DNA of 64,000 bases from Paenibacillus durus ATCC 35681 (GTDB lineage Bacteria > Bacillota > Bacilli > Paenibacillales > Paenibacillaceae). Position 1 is the stretch's first letter, and the number at the start of each line of letters is the position of its first letter. The position numbers and the translations under genes are program-made. Below the pieces are notes generated by a model. That model did no database searches. It was not told where the DNA came from and saw only the letters and a program-made list of their open reading frames with translations. The stretch spans positions 1,364,001 through 1,428,000 of the forward strand of contig NZ_CP011114.1 of NCBI RefSeq assembly GCF_000993825.1, given 5' to 3'. This document shows positions 29,609 through 39,278 of this stretch, one piece after another.

Positions 29609-29779
29609 TTACACTCCGTCGACCGGGGCGAAGTGGTCTTTATCCTCACCGCAGACGGGGCAGACCCAGTCGTCCGGAAGATCTTCAAAAGCAGTTCCCG
29701 GAGCGACATCCTCGTCGGGATCGCCAATTGCCGGATCGTAGACGTAGCCGCAGGGCTCGCAGATATATTTTTTCATCAT
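29609..29779 (-). CDS. Rubredoxin
   Basis: A 56-residue one-iron electron carrier. The four iron ligands lie in [10 protein letters not shown] and [11 protein letters not shown], and the conserved aromatic core (YVYD, DDWVCP) is intact. The start is placed at ATG 29779 (MMKKYICE), 6-9 bases after GGAG; ATG 29776 is equally possible, and longer frames lack a site. It lies between a rubredoxin-reductase-type flavoprotein and the regulator, so it most likely shuttles electrons from the reductase to the flavodiiron protein. Confidence 0.95.
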   Translation of the reverse strand: MMKKYICEPCGYVYDPAIGDPDEDVAPGTAFEDLPDDWVCPVCGEDKDHFAPVDGV

Positions 29780-29855
29780 GCTCATCTCCTCAAGGTTCAT
29801 TTGATGTATGCCGGATTTACCGGTCAGACTTCCCATGCTGCTCTCGCATATCCGG

Positions 29856-31091
29856 TCAGGCGTCGGATGCCGTTCCGCGCAGCCGTGACTTCACTTCGTT
29901 CATGACAGTGACGATGTCCGTACCGTCAGGACTGATGCTTTCAAGCCCGATTTTTCGCTCGATGGCTTCTTTATAAATGAGTGAAGCGGCTGCGCCATCC
30001 CAGGACACGGCGCCGATTATTGTGTTTCCTTTCACATAGATTACCGTGTAAACCCCGTTATCTTCGCCGGATAGCGTGAGGTCGCACTGGCCTTCATCAA
30101 CCGTGCCGATGGAGAACAGCGAGACGCCGAAGGCGTTAAATAATGTGACTGGCACCGCTTTGCTGTAGACTTCGGAGTCTTCAGCCGCCATATTGTTTCC
30201 CGCCGTGCGGCCCTGTTCGAGTGCTCCGCCCCATAGCCCCTCCACATGACCGTCCAGCTCCGCTACGTCTCCGGCGGCATATATGCCGGGTACGCTGGTC
30301 TCCAAGCGATCGTTAACAACGATGCCGGACCGGACCTGAATGGCTGTATCTTTGACGAGGGCTGTGTTTGGCTGGATTCCGATCGAATAGACGACATGAT
30401 CGCAGGGAATCCGGGAACCGTCGTCCAGCCTAATTCCCTGAACTAGTTCCGTTCCCTCGATAGCGGTAACACCAGCTTGCAGTCGGACTGCCACGCCGGA
30501 ACGCTCCAGATGCGACTGGAGGAGTTCCGAGGAATGACGGTCCAGTTGGCGGCCCATCAGACGGGGAGCGGCTTCGACGATGGTTACGGTATAACCGGCT
30601 TCATGCAGCGCCCATGCCGTTTCCAGGCCTTGAACGCCTCCGCCGACCACGGCGACGCGGTTGCCGCTTGCGAGGGCGGACTTGAGCGCATCGGCATCCT
30701 TCATGTCTCGGATTGTACGAACCCCGCGGAGTTCGGCTCCCGGAACCGGAAGCGCGCGGTTCCGCGCTCCCATGCACAGAAGCAGCTTGTGGTATTCCCA
30801 TGTTCTGCCGTCTTCGGTCTCGATTTGACGGAGCTCCGGACGAAGAGTCACGGCGCGCGCGGAAGTATATAGAGTGATCCGGTTTGCGAGATACCATTTT
30901 TCCTTTTTGATTAGCACCTTTTCACTGTGCAGATCGGTGAACAGGCCTTTGGTCAGCTTGATCCGGTTGTAAGGAAGATGATTCTCTTCGCCGAGAATGA
31001 TGATTTCTGCTTCATCGTCGCGGTCCCGGATCGCTTTTGCCGCTTGGACGGCAGCTGCTCCGCCGCCGATAATGAGATATGGCTTCGCCAT
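29856..31091 (-). CDS. NAD(P)H:rubredoxin oxidoreductase-type flavoprotein
   Basis: A 411-residue FAD/NAD(P) two-dinucleotide-fold enzyme. The FAD motif [17 protein letters not shown] is at the N-terminus, followed by [12 protein letters not shown], a second Rossmann motif [21 protein letters not shown] and the FAD-closing [11 protein letters not shown]. The C-terminal 80 residues match the extension of NirB/rubredoxin reductases. It would take electrons from NAD(P)H and reduce the neighbouring rubredoxin. ATG 31091 follows AGAGGAGG, 15 bases after the flavodiiron gene, indicating one transcript. Confidence 0.9.
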   Translation of the reverse strand: MAKPYLIIGGGAAAVQAAKAIRDRDDEAEIIILGEENHLPYNRIKLTKGLFTDLHSEKVLIKKEKWYLANRITLYTSARAVTLRPELRQIETEDGRTWEYHKLLLCMGARNRALPVPGAELRGVRTIRDMKDADALKSALASGNRVAVVGGGVQGLETAWALHEAGYTVTIVEAAPRLMGRQLDRHSSELLQSHLERSGVAVRLQAGVTAIEGTELVQGIRLDDGSRIPCDHVVYSIGIQPNTALVKDTAIQVRSGIVVNDRLETSVPGIYAAGDVAELDGHVEGLWGGALEQGRTAGNNMAAEDSEVYSKAVPVTLFNAFGVSLFSIGTVDEGQCDLTLSGEDNGVYTVIYVKGNTIIGAVSWDGAAASLIYKEAIERKIGLESISPDGTDIVTVMNEVKSRLRGTASDA

Positions 31092-31106
31092 GTGTGCTCC
31101 TCCTCT

Positions 31107-32342
31107 CTATAGTGCGCTCAGCAGCAGGTCCGAGACGAATTCCGCCGCATGTCTAATTTTCTGCTCTTTCTCGGGCTCTTTGGGAGAAAAGCGGACTCTA
31201 ACCGGGAATTCTACATGCGTCATACCAGTCGTCTTGATTACCTTCGAGGTGCTCTGCACGCTCATGTTCGTCCCGTCCAGATAGTCTTGGATGACCTCGA
31301 TCGCTTCTCCGCTCCATCCGTATGAGCCGAAGGCGGCTGCCAGCTTGCCTTCAAGGTTCATCGTTTGCATCTGCTGCAAAATCGGCTCCAGATTTCCGAT
31401 CATATCCGCATACCGGGTTGAGCTTCCGATAAAGACGGCATCGGCAGCCGAGATGCTGTCCAGAATATCCGCCGCATCCGCTTTGTCGGCATCCCAGACC
31501 GTAGTCTCGATTCCATTTTCCAAGAGGGAATCCTGAATGATTTTAGCCATTTTCCGGGTATTGTTCTTGATCGTCGTGTAGACGATGGCGGCCTTTTTCC
31601 CTTGAGTCGTTTCCCGGCTCAGTTCGGCGTACAGACCGATATATTTCCGCACATCCTGACGGATGACGAATCCGTGGGAAGGGGCGATCATTTCAATCTC
31701 AAGGTCTTTGACCGCTTCGATCAGCGTTCTTACATATCTGCGATGCGGATGAATAATGGCGCTGTAATACCCCTTGAAATCTTCGGTAATGTCAAAGCCG
31801 GCTTCGTCGGCGAACAGCCGCTTCGCCGCGACATGTGTGCTGAAAATATCGCATGGGAACAATATTTTGTCCTCGGCGCAGTAGGTGATCATTGTTTCGG
31901 CTGTATGCAGGTACGGCGTTTCTTTGAACAGCAGCGTCTTGCCGCCGATGTCCAGCGTGTCTCCGTCTTTAACGACAAGGAAGTTCCGGTTGTGAAGCTT
32001 GTACATTTCCTGCAGCTCCGGCACGGCGATTTCTGTGCAGACGATGACGGCATTGACGGCTTTTCCCGCCAGCGCGGCCAGTCCGCCGGAGTGGTCGGGT
32101 TCGGTATGGTTGATCACAATATAATGAATGTCGAGCGGATCGATTATTTCGGCGAGATGTTCCGCGTATTCGCGTCCGAACTCCATATCGACGGTGTCGA
32201 TGACAGTCGGCTTGCCCGTTTTTAACAAATAGGAATTGTAAGTTGTACCCTTTGCCAGCACGAGACGGTGGAACGGAACTTCACGGTCGTCTATTTTTCC
32301 GACCCAGTACGTGTTATCCGCGATCTTGAGATTTGCAATCAT
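31107..32342 (-). CDS. Flavodiiron protein (A-type flavoprotein, O2/NO reductase)
   Basis: A 411-residue protein. The N-terminal beta-lactamase-like diiron domain has the ligand motif INHTEPDHSGG (HxExDH), and PCDIFSTH and IAPSHG supply further ligands. The C-terminal flavodoxin domain begins AAIVYTTIKNNTRKMA and includes FIGSSTRY and AFGSYGWSGEA for FMN binding. Family members reduce oxygen to water or nitric oxide to nitrous oxide using electrons from rubredoxin. The ATG at 32342 has ACAGGAGG upstream; a longer frame to 32408 has none. It is the first gene of the four-gene module. Confidence 0.94.
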   Translation of the reverse strand: MIANLKIADNTYWVGKIDDREVPFHRLVLAKGTTYNSYLLKTGKPTVIDTVDMEFGREYAEHLAEIIDPLDIHYIVINHTEPDHSGGLAALAGKAVNAVIVCTEIAVPELQEMYKLHNRNFLVVKDGDTLDIGGKTLLFKETPYLHTAETMITYCAEDKILFPCDIFSTHVAAKRLFADEAGFDITEDFKGYYSAIIHPHRRYVRTLIEAVKDLEIEMIAPSHGFVIRQDVRKYIGLYAELSRETTQGKKAAIVYTTIKNNTRKMAKIIQDSLLENGIETTVWDADKADAADILDSISAADAVFIGSSTRYADMIGNLEPILQQMQTMNLEGKLAAAFGSYGWSGEAIEVIQDYLDGTNMSVQSTSKVIKTTGMTHVEFPVRVRFSPKEPEKEQKIRHAAEFVSDLLLSAL

Positions 32343-32496
32343 ATGATATGACCTCCTGTGGATTGATTGGTTGACCAGCAAATTCATTGTATACGGGCAG
32401 CCGTTCAAAAAAGAGGATTAGAATCAAATTTTGAAAAGTTTCAGGATACGCGGTGGCTTTTCATAGTTTTACTATACATGACACGCATCGGAAGAT

Positions 32497-32512
32497 TGTG
32501 CGTCTGATCACG
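32497..32512 (+). promoter_or_regulatory. Possible Crp/Fnr-type operator
   Basis: TGTGC-N6-TCACG differs in two positions from the TGTGA-N6-TCACA Crp/Fnr consensus. It lies in the divergent gap between the flavodiiron operon and the radical SAM gene, where the operon's own regulator could act. Confidence 0.35.
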
Positions 32513-32634
32513 AATCGCTCAAAAACATGCGGAAGCTACAAAAATCACATATTCCGGGGGTGTAAACCGCTATAATCACTAGGTTCAAAGTATCGGGCAC
32601 AGCCCGCAATTACTTCTCGGGAGGACATAAGAGC

Positions 32635-33582
32635 ATGACTTACAAATCACTGGAGCTTACCAAACCGCTAACCTGGGAGCTGGAGGGGCTGGAAATTGGC
32701 GTTACCTCGAACTGCAATTTTCGCTGCGACTACTGCTGCGCATACAACCGGAATGACGGGCAGAGCCTTGAGGGGAAAGAGATTATCCGCATTCTTGAAG
32801 AGCTTCCTTCTTTAAAAAGAGTCCGCCTGTCCGGCGGCGAGGTCACGCTGAAATTTGACGATTGTCTGGAGGTTGTCGCTTACTGCGCATCGAGAGGCAT
32901 CCAGACGCAGCTTAATTCCAACGCCAGCCTGCTGAGCGGAACGCGGATCGACAAGCTGGCCCTTGCGGGACTTACGACGATACATATCTCGTTTAATTTT
33001 ACTTCGGCAGACGAGTTCTCACGGTATTACAACATCCATCCTGATGTGTACAAGAAAATTCGCGAGAATATCGCTCTGTTCGCGAAGACGGAAGTGGATA
33101 CGGTGCTGGAAACGCTGCTGTTCAGCGAGACCGAGCACCATATGCGGGAAATCAGCGAGCATGTCTATTCCCTTGGCGTCCGCACGCATGAAATTCAGAA
33201 CAGCATCATTATGGATCACAGCGGCTGGAAAGCGATTGCGGCCCGGGAGGCGCTGAAACAGGCGGTCAACGATTTGATTGCCAATAAAAAGGAAGATACC
33301 GTGCTGTACTTCACCTGTATGGATCGTTTTATGGAGGAACTCGGCTTCCGGGAGCAGCCGGGCGTTTATTTTTCCCACTGCATTGAAGGCAAGAAGCAGC
33401 TGCACCTGCACGGCAACGGCGATATTTTGATTTCCGAGCTGTGCCATCCGGTCATTATCGGCAATATATACAATGGGACTTCGCTGAAGGATATTTATCA
33501 TCCGATGCCTGCACAGCTGGAGCAGTTTCTGGAACGCCAGCCTTGTCCCGCACGGGACGCGCTGTTCCCGGAGGGAGTTTAG
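32635..33582 (+). CDS. Radical SAM protein of unknown function
   Basis: A 315-residue radical SAM enzyme. The iron-sulfur motif CNFRCDYC (C27, C31, C34) is followed by the SAM-binding RLSGGEVTL segment and a TIM-barrel pattern. The C-terminal part has CIEG, GNGDILISELCHPVIIGNIYNGTSLKDIY and a final CPA, resembling a shortened SPASM/twitch region with three cysteines, as in MoaA-like and peptide-modifying enzymes. No precursor peptide gene or partner is visible. ATG 32635 follows CGGGAGG, with TATAAT at 32571 upstream. It is divergent from the flavodiiron operon. The substrate is unknown. Confidence 0.85.
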   Translation: MTYKSLELTKPLTWELEGLEIGVTSNCNFRCDYCCAYNRNDGQSLEGKEIIRILEELPSLKRVRLSGGEVTLKFDDCLEVVAYCASRGIQTQLNSNASLLSGTRIDKLALAGLTTIHISFNFTSADEFSRYYNIHPDVYKKIRENIALFAKTEVDTVLETLLFSETEHHMREISEHVYSLGVRTHEIQNSIIMDHSGWKAIAAREALKQAVNDLIANKKEDTVLYFTCMDRFMEELGFREQPGVYFSHCIEGKKQLHLHGNGDILISELCHPVIIGNIYNGTSLKDIYHPMPAQLEQFLERQPCPARDALFPEGV

Positions 33583-33712
33583 CGCGCAAGCCGATAGTTG
33601 CCGCTTAAGGCGATTCATTCACTGCAAGGCGGACGCCGCTGCAGGTCTCTCATCGGTCAGAGCCGCTAGGAGCATCAGCAGAAGTTTGCGCCAAGAACTG
33701 AGCGGGCAAAGT

Positions 33713-33766
33713 AAAAGGGATGTTACCCACTTAGGCCGAGATAACGGTCCGGGCAGCATCCCTTTT
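33713..33766. terminator. Bidirectional terminator
   Basis: A perfect 10-bp stem AAAAGGGATG/CATCCCTTTT, with T-rich sequence on both strands. Confidence 0.7.
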
Positions 33767-33785
33767 GTAATCTATAAGCTCCCGG

Positions 33786-33929
33786 GTTCATATCGCTTAG
33801 AAAATCAAAGTGTTCTCTCAGCCATTCATATTTTGCGGTAAACGAGCTTGGGAACTCCATCGCAGCAGTGGTAATATAGATTTCGAACCGTTCACTGAGC
33901 GACCGGATGACTTCCTGACTGTCTTTCAT
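33786..33929 (-). pseudogene. 5'(3')-deoxyribonucleotidase, central fragment
   Basis: On the minus strand the frame reads MKDSQEVIRSLSERFEIYIT, then TAAMEFPSSFTAKYEWLREH, then FDFLSDMN. This is the middle of a HAD-type 5'(3')-deoxyribonucleotidase, around the ITTAAM motif and the following helix. The family runs about 180 residues; the N-terminal DxDGT nucleophile and the C-terminal DD motif are missing. Flanking residues in the same frame do not match, so only about 48 codons survive. The rest of the 33583-34083 gap shows no gene. Confidence 0.7.
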
Positions 33930-34083
33930 ATATAGCAACAAGACAATAACGGGGCACCCAGGTTTACGGCTCCTTCCTGAACATTTTAGAAACACGTAAC
34001 AGAAAATAATGAATTTTATGCCGAAAAGGGTCTGCTATGATTGCAATGTAAGGGTATTCAATAACAGAAAGGGGAGGACAGAA

Positions 34084-35412
34084 TTGAAAAAGAAAACAAA
34101 ATTGGCTTTAAGCACACTGCTTATCGCCGGCCTGCTGGCCGGATGCGGAAATAGCGGAGGGGGCAACAGCTCGGCGGAGGGGGATTCTTCCGGGACAAAG
34201 AGCGAGAAGGTAACGCTCACCTTCTGGAGAAACTCAGGTAACGATGCCGAGAACTCGGCGTACGATAAATTGGTGGCTTCCTTCAATGAGAGCCATCCCG
34301 ACATCAAAGTGGAGATGAGCCCGATCCCGTACGCGGATTACGATACGAAGCTCAGAACGTCCATCGCTTCGGGGAACCCGCCGGATATTCTGGCCATCGA
34401 CGCGCCGAACATGGCTTCCTACGCGCAGGCTGGCGCTCTGCAACCGCTGACGGAATACTTTAAAAAGGACGGCAATCTGGAAGATATTCCAGAGTCCACC
34501 ATCAAAACTTATACTTACAAGAACGAGATTTACATGGCGCCGCTGACCGAATCATCGATCGCCTTGTTCTACAACAAGAAGATGTTTGAAGCCAAGGGCA
34601 TTCCGCTTCCATCCAAAAATCCGGATGAGCCGATTACCTGGGATCAGGTGCTTGACGCTGCCAAGAAGCTGAACGATCCGGCAGGCGGCGTGTACGGTAT
34701 CGACCCTGCCATGGGCTTCGGCAACGCGGGCGGAACGGCATACTTCAAATACCCGATCATCTGGCAATTCGGGGGAGATATCATGAGCCCGGACGGAACG
34801 ACCGCCAAAGGCTATCTGGATAAACCGGAAACGAAGAAGGCGCTGCAATTCTTCTCGGATCTGTATAACAAGTCCAAGGTATCCTCGCTGGAATACCCGC
34901 CAGACCCGTTCCCTAACAATCAGCTGGCAATGACCATCGACGGCTCGTGGTCGCTGGGCAATTATGCCGAGAAGTTCCCGAACTTCAAGCTGGGCGTCGA
35001 TTATGACATCGCTCCGCTGCCTAAAGAAACGCAGCAGGCCGTTGCGAACGGAAGCTGGGCGCTGGCCGTCTCCGCGAAGAGCAAGAACCCTGAGGCCGCT
35101 TGGCAGTTCGTCAACTACGTAACAGGAGCGGAGGGCTCGAAGACTTACTGCTCGATTACCAAAGATATTCCGGCCCGCTACTCGGTAGCCAAGCAATTCC
35201 CGGAACTCAATGAATATCCGAAGAACATCTTTGTTGTACAGAACCAAAAATACGGCAGACCGCGTCCGATTACGCCGATCTTCCCGCAAATGTCCGAAGC
35301 GGTTAACAAGATGATTGAAGAAGTGACGATCAGCGGACGGAACGTTGATGCTGCCGTCGCCGATACCATCACTAAAATCGACAAGGCTTATGCCGATCTG
35401 CCGCAAAAATAA
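34084..35412 (+). CDS. Sugar ABC transporter substrate-binding lipoprotein (fructan locus)
   Basis: A 442-residue cluster-1 binding protein. The signal peptide ends in LLAGC, followed by a Ser/Gly-rich linker. The mature fold begins LTFWRNSGNDAENSAYDKLVASFNESHPDIKVE and has the hinge segments GNPPDILAIDAPNM, SIALFYNKKMFEAKGI and NQLAMTIDGSW. The start is TTG 34084 after GGGGAGG. The two permeases of this importer lie 6 kb downstream, after the sensor pair and a fructanase. It probably captures fructo-oligosaccharides released outside the cell; the ligand is inferred from the neighbours. Confidence 0.88.
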   Translation: MKKKTKLALSTLLIAGLLAGCGNSGGGNSSAEGDSSGTKSEKVTLTFWRNSGNDAENSAYDKLVASFNESHPDIKVEMSPIPYADYDTKLRTSIASGNPPDILAIDAPNMASYAQAGALQPLTEYFKKDGNLEDIPESTIKTYTYKNEIYMAPLTESSIALFYNKKMFEAKGIPLPSKNPDEPITWDQVLDAAKKLNDPAGGVYGIDPAMGFGNAGGTAYFKYPIIWQFGGDIMSPDGTTAKGYLDKPETKKALQFFSDLYNKSKVSSLEYPPDPFPNNQLAMTIDGSWSLGNYAEKFPNFKLGVDYDIAPLPKETQQAVANGSWALAVSAKSKNPEAAWQFVNYVTGAEGSKTYCSITKDIPARYSVAKQFPELNEYPKNIFVVQNQKYGRPRPITPIFPQMSEAVNKMIEEVTISGRNVDAAVADTITKIDKAYADLPQK

Positions 35413-35447
35413 GCTTTGCCATCGGTGCTAGATAAGAATAGTTACGG

Positions 35448-35480
35448 AAAGAGGCGGCCGAGCAATCGGCCGTCTCTTTG
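35448..35480 (+). terminator. Terminator between the receptor and sensor genes
   Basis: AAAGAGGCGGCCGA/TCGGCCGTCTCTTT (one G-T pair) around a GCAA tetraloop. It probably limits read-through so that the receptor is expressed more strongly than the sensor pair. Confidence 0.75.
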
Positions 35481-35594
35481 GCGGAATGGAGAATGTAAGA
35501 AGTCCGCATTCCTTTTTCATCAATAAAAGAATATACTGATTAATGTTTATCGGCTAGAAAGCGATGATGGGGTCTTCGGGAGGAGCTGGAATGT

Positions 35595-37376
35595 ATGTTG
35601 TACTCGCTGCGCAGCCGATTAATGCTGTCCTTTTCCATTTTGCTGATCATTCCTTTTACTGCGGTAGTGTTCATTTTTAGCAGGGAGTCCGCCAATGTGA
35701 TCCAATCTTCTATCGAGACCTCTACGCTGCAGACGATCGGCCAGTTTGCCTCTCATGCCGATACGCTGCTCATGCAGATTGAGGATACCGGGAAACAGGT
35801 GCTCAGCAGTCCGTTTACCCAGCAGTGGATTACGACCACTTTGAACGGTGGAAGCTCCATCGGAGAGAGATACCTGGCGACGCAGCAATTGAGGAATTTC
35901 TTCTCATCCTACACCGTCAACAACTCCAATATCATCTCCGTCTCGGCCTTTAAGGAAGTCGGAGGGGGAATCTGGACACAGGATAAAAGCTATCTGGAAA
36001 GTGATTGGTACAAGCAGTATAGACGCTACAATATCCGATGGACCGGAGCCCACAGAGATCGCGACCAGATTGATGAGAGCATGCGGCAGAGCGAGGTGAA
36101 CAGCCTTGTCGTTCCCCTCGTTCAGCTTCAGTCGTTGAATAATATCGGGGTTCTCAAGATCAACTTTCCGACCAGCCTGCTGCGGGACGATATTGACAAA
36201 ATCCGGTTCGGCAGCAGCGGAAGAGCCTTTTTGCTGACCGAGGAGGGAACCGGCGTGCTTAATCAGGACCTCGGCGGCAGCAGGCAGGTGCTCAGCGAGG
36301 GATTGGCTTATGTGAAGGCGCATTCCGCCGGACAAATCAGCGGAATCATTCCACTGCGGAAGAAGGATACGGATTATCTGCTGTTCTACCGCAAGCTTCC
36401 TGCACAGAACTGGATTATTATCGGTGAAGTGCCCAAAGCCGAGCTGTACGCGAAGATCACTCAAATCAAGCAGACGCTTCTGCTGGGAAGCCTGGGTCTG
36501 CTGGTGCTTGTCATCGCCGTCGCCCTATGGCTGTCGATCGGGATTACGAAGCCGCTGAGCGCCATGGCGCAGGCGATGAGGCACGTCAAGCACGGGCGGT
36601 TCGACCTTGCCTTAGAGCATATGCCCAAAGTCCGCACACGGCGGAGTGAAGTGCATTATGTAGCCAGCGTCTTTGAGCAGATGACCCATCGGCTGAAATA
36701 TTTGATCGAGACGGAATTCGAGACGGATTTGAGGCGCAAGAATGCCGAATACAAAGCGCTGCTGCTGCAGATCAATCCGCATTTTTTTAACAATACGCTG
36801 GAAATTATCGGCGGTCTGGCAGCGATGAAACGGGAAGACCTGGTCATGGATGCGACGGAAGCTCTGGCCAAAATGATGAGATATTCGCTTGATCTGGACA
36901 GCGATTTGGTGAAGGTGAGCGAAGAAATAGGCTATATCCGCGACTATTTGCTCATTCAGAAGCTTCGGCACCAGGATAAATTGATATTCTCCATCCACAG
37001 CGATCCTGAGGCGGAATCCCTTCATATCGCGAAATTTATTCTTCAGCCGATTGTTGAGAATGCGGTGAAATACAGTCTCGAAAAAGGTGAAGCCGCCGAA
37101 GTGGCCGTGTCCTCGGAACTGCGTGACAACCGCCTGTGGCTGACGGTCAAGGATAACGGAATCGGCATGCCGCAGGATATGATCTCAGGCATACTTGCGG
37201 ATACGGAGCTGCGGAGCGGAGTTGGAATATTAAACGATAAAGGAAATAGCATTGGCCTCAGGAACACGCTATCACGCTGCCGTCTTTATTACGGAGACTT
37301 GTTCGAGATTTCGATTGAATCGGAGGAAGGCGGGGGCACGGCCATTACACTCAAGCTGCCGCCGGTGAGGAGTTGA
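35595..37376 (+). CDS. YesM-family sensor histidine kinase
   Basis: A 593-residue sensor. Two membrane helices (about 10-30 and 293-315) flank an extracellular Cache-like domain. A HAMP segment (ITKPLSAMAQAMRHVKHG) follows, then the His_kinase domain with LLLQINPHFFNNTLE (phospho-histidine) and a HATPase domain with PIVENAVKYSLEKG and DNGIGM. YesM-type kinases in Bacillota usually sense carbohydrate, often with a binding protein. ATG 35595 follows GGGAGGAGCTGG. The response regulator gene starts seven bases after its stop. Confidence 0.92.
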   Translation: MLYSLRSRLMLSFSILLIIPFTAVVFIFSRESANVIQSSIETSTLQTIGQFASHADTLLMQIEDTGKQVLSSPFTQQWITTTLNGGSSIGERYLATQQLRNFFSSYTVNNSNIISVSAFKEVGGGIWTQDKSYLESDWYKQYRRYNIRWTGAHRDRDQIDESMRQSEVNSLVVPLVQLQSLNNIGVLKINFPTSLLRDDIDKIRFGSSGRAFLLTEEGTGVLNQDLGGSRQVLSEGLAYVKAHSAGQISGIIPLRKKDTDYLLFYRKLPAQNWIIIGEVPKAELYAKITQIKQTLLLGSLGLLVLVIAVALWLSIGITKPLSAMAQAMRHVKHGRFDLALEHMPKVRTRRSEVHYVASVFEQMTHRLKYLIETEFETDLRRKNAEYKALLLQINPHFFNNTLEIIGGLAAMKREDLVMDATEALAKMMRYSLDLDSDLVKVSEEIGYIRDYLLIQKLRHQDKLIFSIHSDPEAESLHIAKFILQPIVENAVKYSLEKGEAAEVAVSSELRDNRLWLTVKDNGIGMPQDMISGILADTELRSGVGILNDKGNSIGLRNTLSRCRLYYGDLFEISIESEEGGGTAITLKLPPVRS

Positions 37377-37382
37377 AAGCTT

Positions 37383-38999
37383 ATGTATACCATTATGCTG
37401 GTCGATGACGAGAAGGGCATCCGTGACAGCATCAAAGCGAAGATTAACTGGGAAGAAGCCGGTTTTCAAATTATGTATGAAGCATCCAGCGGCGGCGAAG
37501 CGCTTGAACTGCTGGAAAAGGGGCCGCTTCCCCAGGTCCTGCTCTCCGATATTCGTATGCCGAAGATGAACGGCATTGAGCTAATTTCGATATGTAAGGA
37601 ACGCTATCCAGGACTGCGAGCGGCTGTACTGTCGGGCTATTCGGATTTCGAATATTTAAAAGCGGCCATTCAGCTTGGCGTCAAAGACTACCTGCTGAAG
37701 CCCGTCGCCCGGGGAGAGCTGACCGAGATGCTCCGCAGACTCGCCGAGGACATTCGCTCGGAGCAGGAGCGGCTCCGCGTTTCGGAACGGGAGCGGCATC
37801 AGAAGAATGAACAATTGCTTATGCTGCAGGAGCACTATTTGCTGCAGCTCGTTAAAGACGAATGGTATAGTCTTTCGGCCGTTAAGGAACGGCTGCAGCA
37901 GCTTCAGCTTGCTCCTTTGGCTGCGGACGGCTTTAAAGCCCGTTTTGCCGCAGTGGAGATGCGGGTTCCTCCGGACAGACTCGGTGTGAGCCGGGAACGC
38001 AGGGACCTGATGAACCTCGCCTTCCAGATGCTGTGCAGGGAGACGGCTTCGCGGCGGGAAGGTATCTATCCTTTTCCGGAGATTGCGCATTCCTCGATGA
38101 TGTATTTTCTGATCGTGGTGGAGGACGGCCGGCCAGAGAACAGCGCGGAGAAATTCGTCGCCGAGCTGAAGCGGAATATCTCCGAATATCTGAATGTGGA
38201 TAGTGTGGCGGGAATCGGAGAGAAGGCGGAGGGATGGGAAGCCCTAAAGAACGGCTACGCCTCCTGTATGCTGGCTTGGAGCCGGAGCACTGTGCATGAG
38301 CACAAGGAGAGCGGGCAGACCGGGCTGCTGGAGCTGACGAATGCTTTTACGCCCGAAATGGAGCGCAGGCTGGTTCAGGCCATCGAAAATCTCGATATGC
38401 CGGCGTTCCGCCGTCAGCTGCAAACCGTTTTTTCCACGGAACGGGATACGCCGGTCTTTGCTTTTACATTCCTGGCCCTTCGGATGCTGCTGCTGTTCAG
38501 CTCGGTGGCTAAGAAGTTCGAGCTTGGCGACTCCTCGCTGCAAAAATATTTATGGAACTGCCAAATGACCATATCGGATTACCAATCCAGGGAAGGCATT
38601 ATGGGGCAGATTGACGAACTGGCTGGGCTTGTTATGGAAGAGGTTAAGAAGACGCGCTTCTCCAGCGGCCAGCATATCGTGGAGGCCGTCCGCCAATATG
38701 TGGAGGAGAACTTCTGCTACGAGCTGAATCTGTCCTCCCTGGCGGATATGTTCCACTTGAACGAAACGTATTTGTCGGGCCTGTTCAAGCAGCATGTGGG
38801 AGTCACCTTCAGCGACTATGTCACGGGACTGCGCATCGCAAAAGCCCAGCAGCTCCTGAAGGAGAACGAACTGAAGCTGACCGATATCGCGATGCTTGTC
38901 GGCTATTCCAGCTCCAGTTATTTCAGCACAGTCTTCAAGAAGGCATGCGGCAAAAGCCCGAAGGAATACCGAGAAGAATATTTATTAAGCAGTCGGTGA
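37383..38999 (+). CDS. YesN-family response regulator (REC + AraC DNA-binding domain)
   Basis: A 538-residue regulator. The receiver domain has MLVDDEKGIRD and the phospho-acceptor in LLSDIRMPKMNG, with the conserved lysine in YLLKPV. A long middle region of about 290 residues links it to a C-terminal AraC-type double helix-turn-helix (LADMFHLNETYLSGLFKQHVG, then DIAMLVGYSSSSYFSTVFKKACGKSPKEYR). ATG 37383 has GAGGAG inside the end of the kinase gene, showing coupling. It most likely activates the fructanase and transporter genes around it. Confidence 0.93.
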   Translation: MYTIMLVDDEKGIRDSIKAKINWEEAGFQIMYEASSGGEALELLEKGPLPQVLLSDIRMPKMNGIELISICKERYPGLRAAVLSGYSDFEYLKAAIQLGVKDYLLKPVARGELTEMLRRLAEDIRSEQERLRVSERERHQKNEQLLMLQEHYLLQLVKDEWYSLSAVKERLQQLQLAPLAADGFKARFAAVEMRVPPDRLGVSRERRDLMNLAFQMLCRETASRREGIYPFPEIAHSSMMYFLIVVEDGRPENSAEKFVAELKRNISEYLNVDSVAGIGEKAEGWEALKNGYASCMLAWSRSTVHEHKESGQTGLLELTNAFTPEMERRLVQAIENLDMPAFRRQLQTVFSTERDTPVFAFTFLALRMLLLFSSVAKKFELGDSSLQKYLWNCQMTISDYQSREGIMGQIDELAGLVMEEVKKTRFSSGQHIVEAVRQYVEENFCYELNLSSLADMFHLNETYLSGLFKQHVGVTFSDYVTGLRIAKAQQLLKENELKLTDIAMLVGYSSSSYFSTVFKKACGKSPKEYREEYLLSSR

Positions 39000-39068
39000 G
39001 CCGTTATTCAACACTTCTATAAGACCGCTGCTTTGCTATAATCAATAGAGCCGTACCCTATGCGGATG

Positions 39069-39090
39069 AACCGCCGGGGTGCGGTTTTTG
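39069..39090 (+). terminator. Short terminator after the sensor-regulator pair
   Basis: AACCGC/GCGGTT stem with a six-base loop and T5. A TATAAT at 39037-39042 lies just before it. Confidence 0.65.
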
Positions 39091-39278
39091 TGTTGCCTGA
39101 AACGGCTTTTTGCCGTCTGTTCAGGGCTTGGCGCAAGCTGGACAACCGTCCGGACAGCGGGTCAAAAAATTGCAAGTCAATATCCGATGATATTGAAATT
39201 TTTAAGTCCGCCGGTCGTCTACAATGAAATCGTAGAAGGAGAAGCTTATATTTTGAACCCAAGATTGGAGAAGACGGC

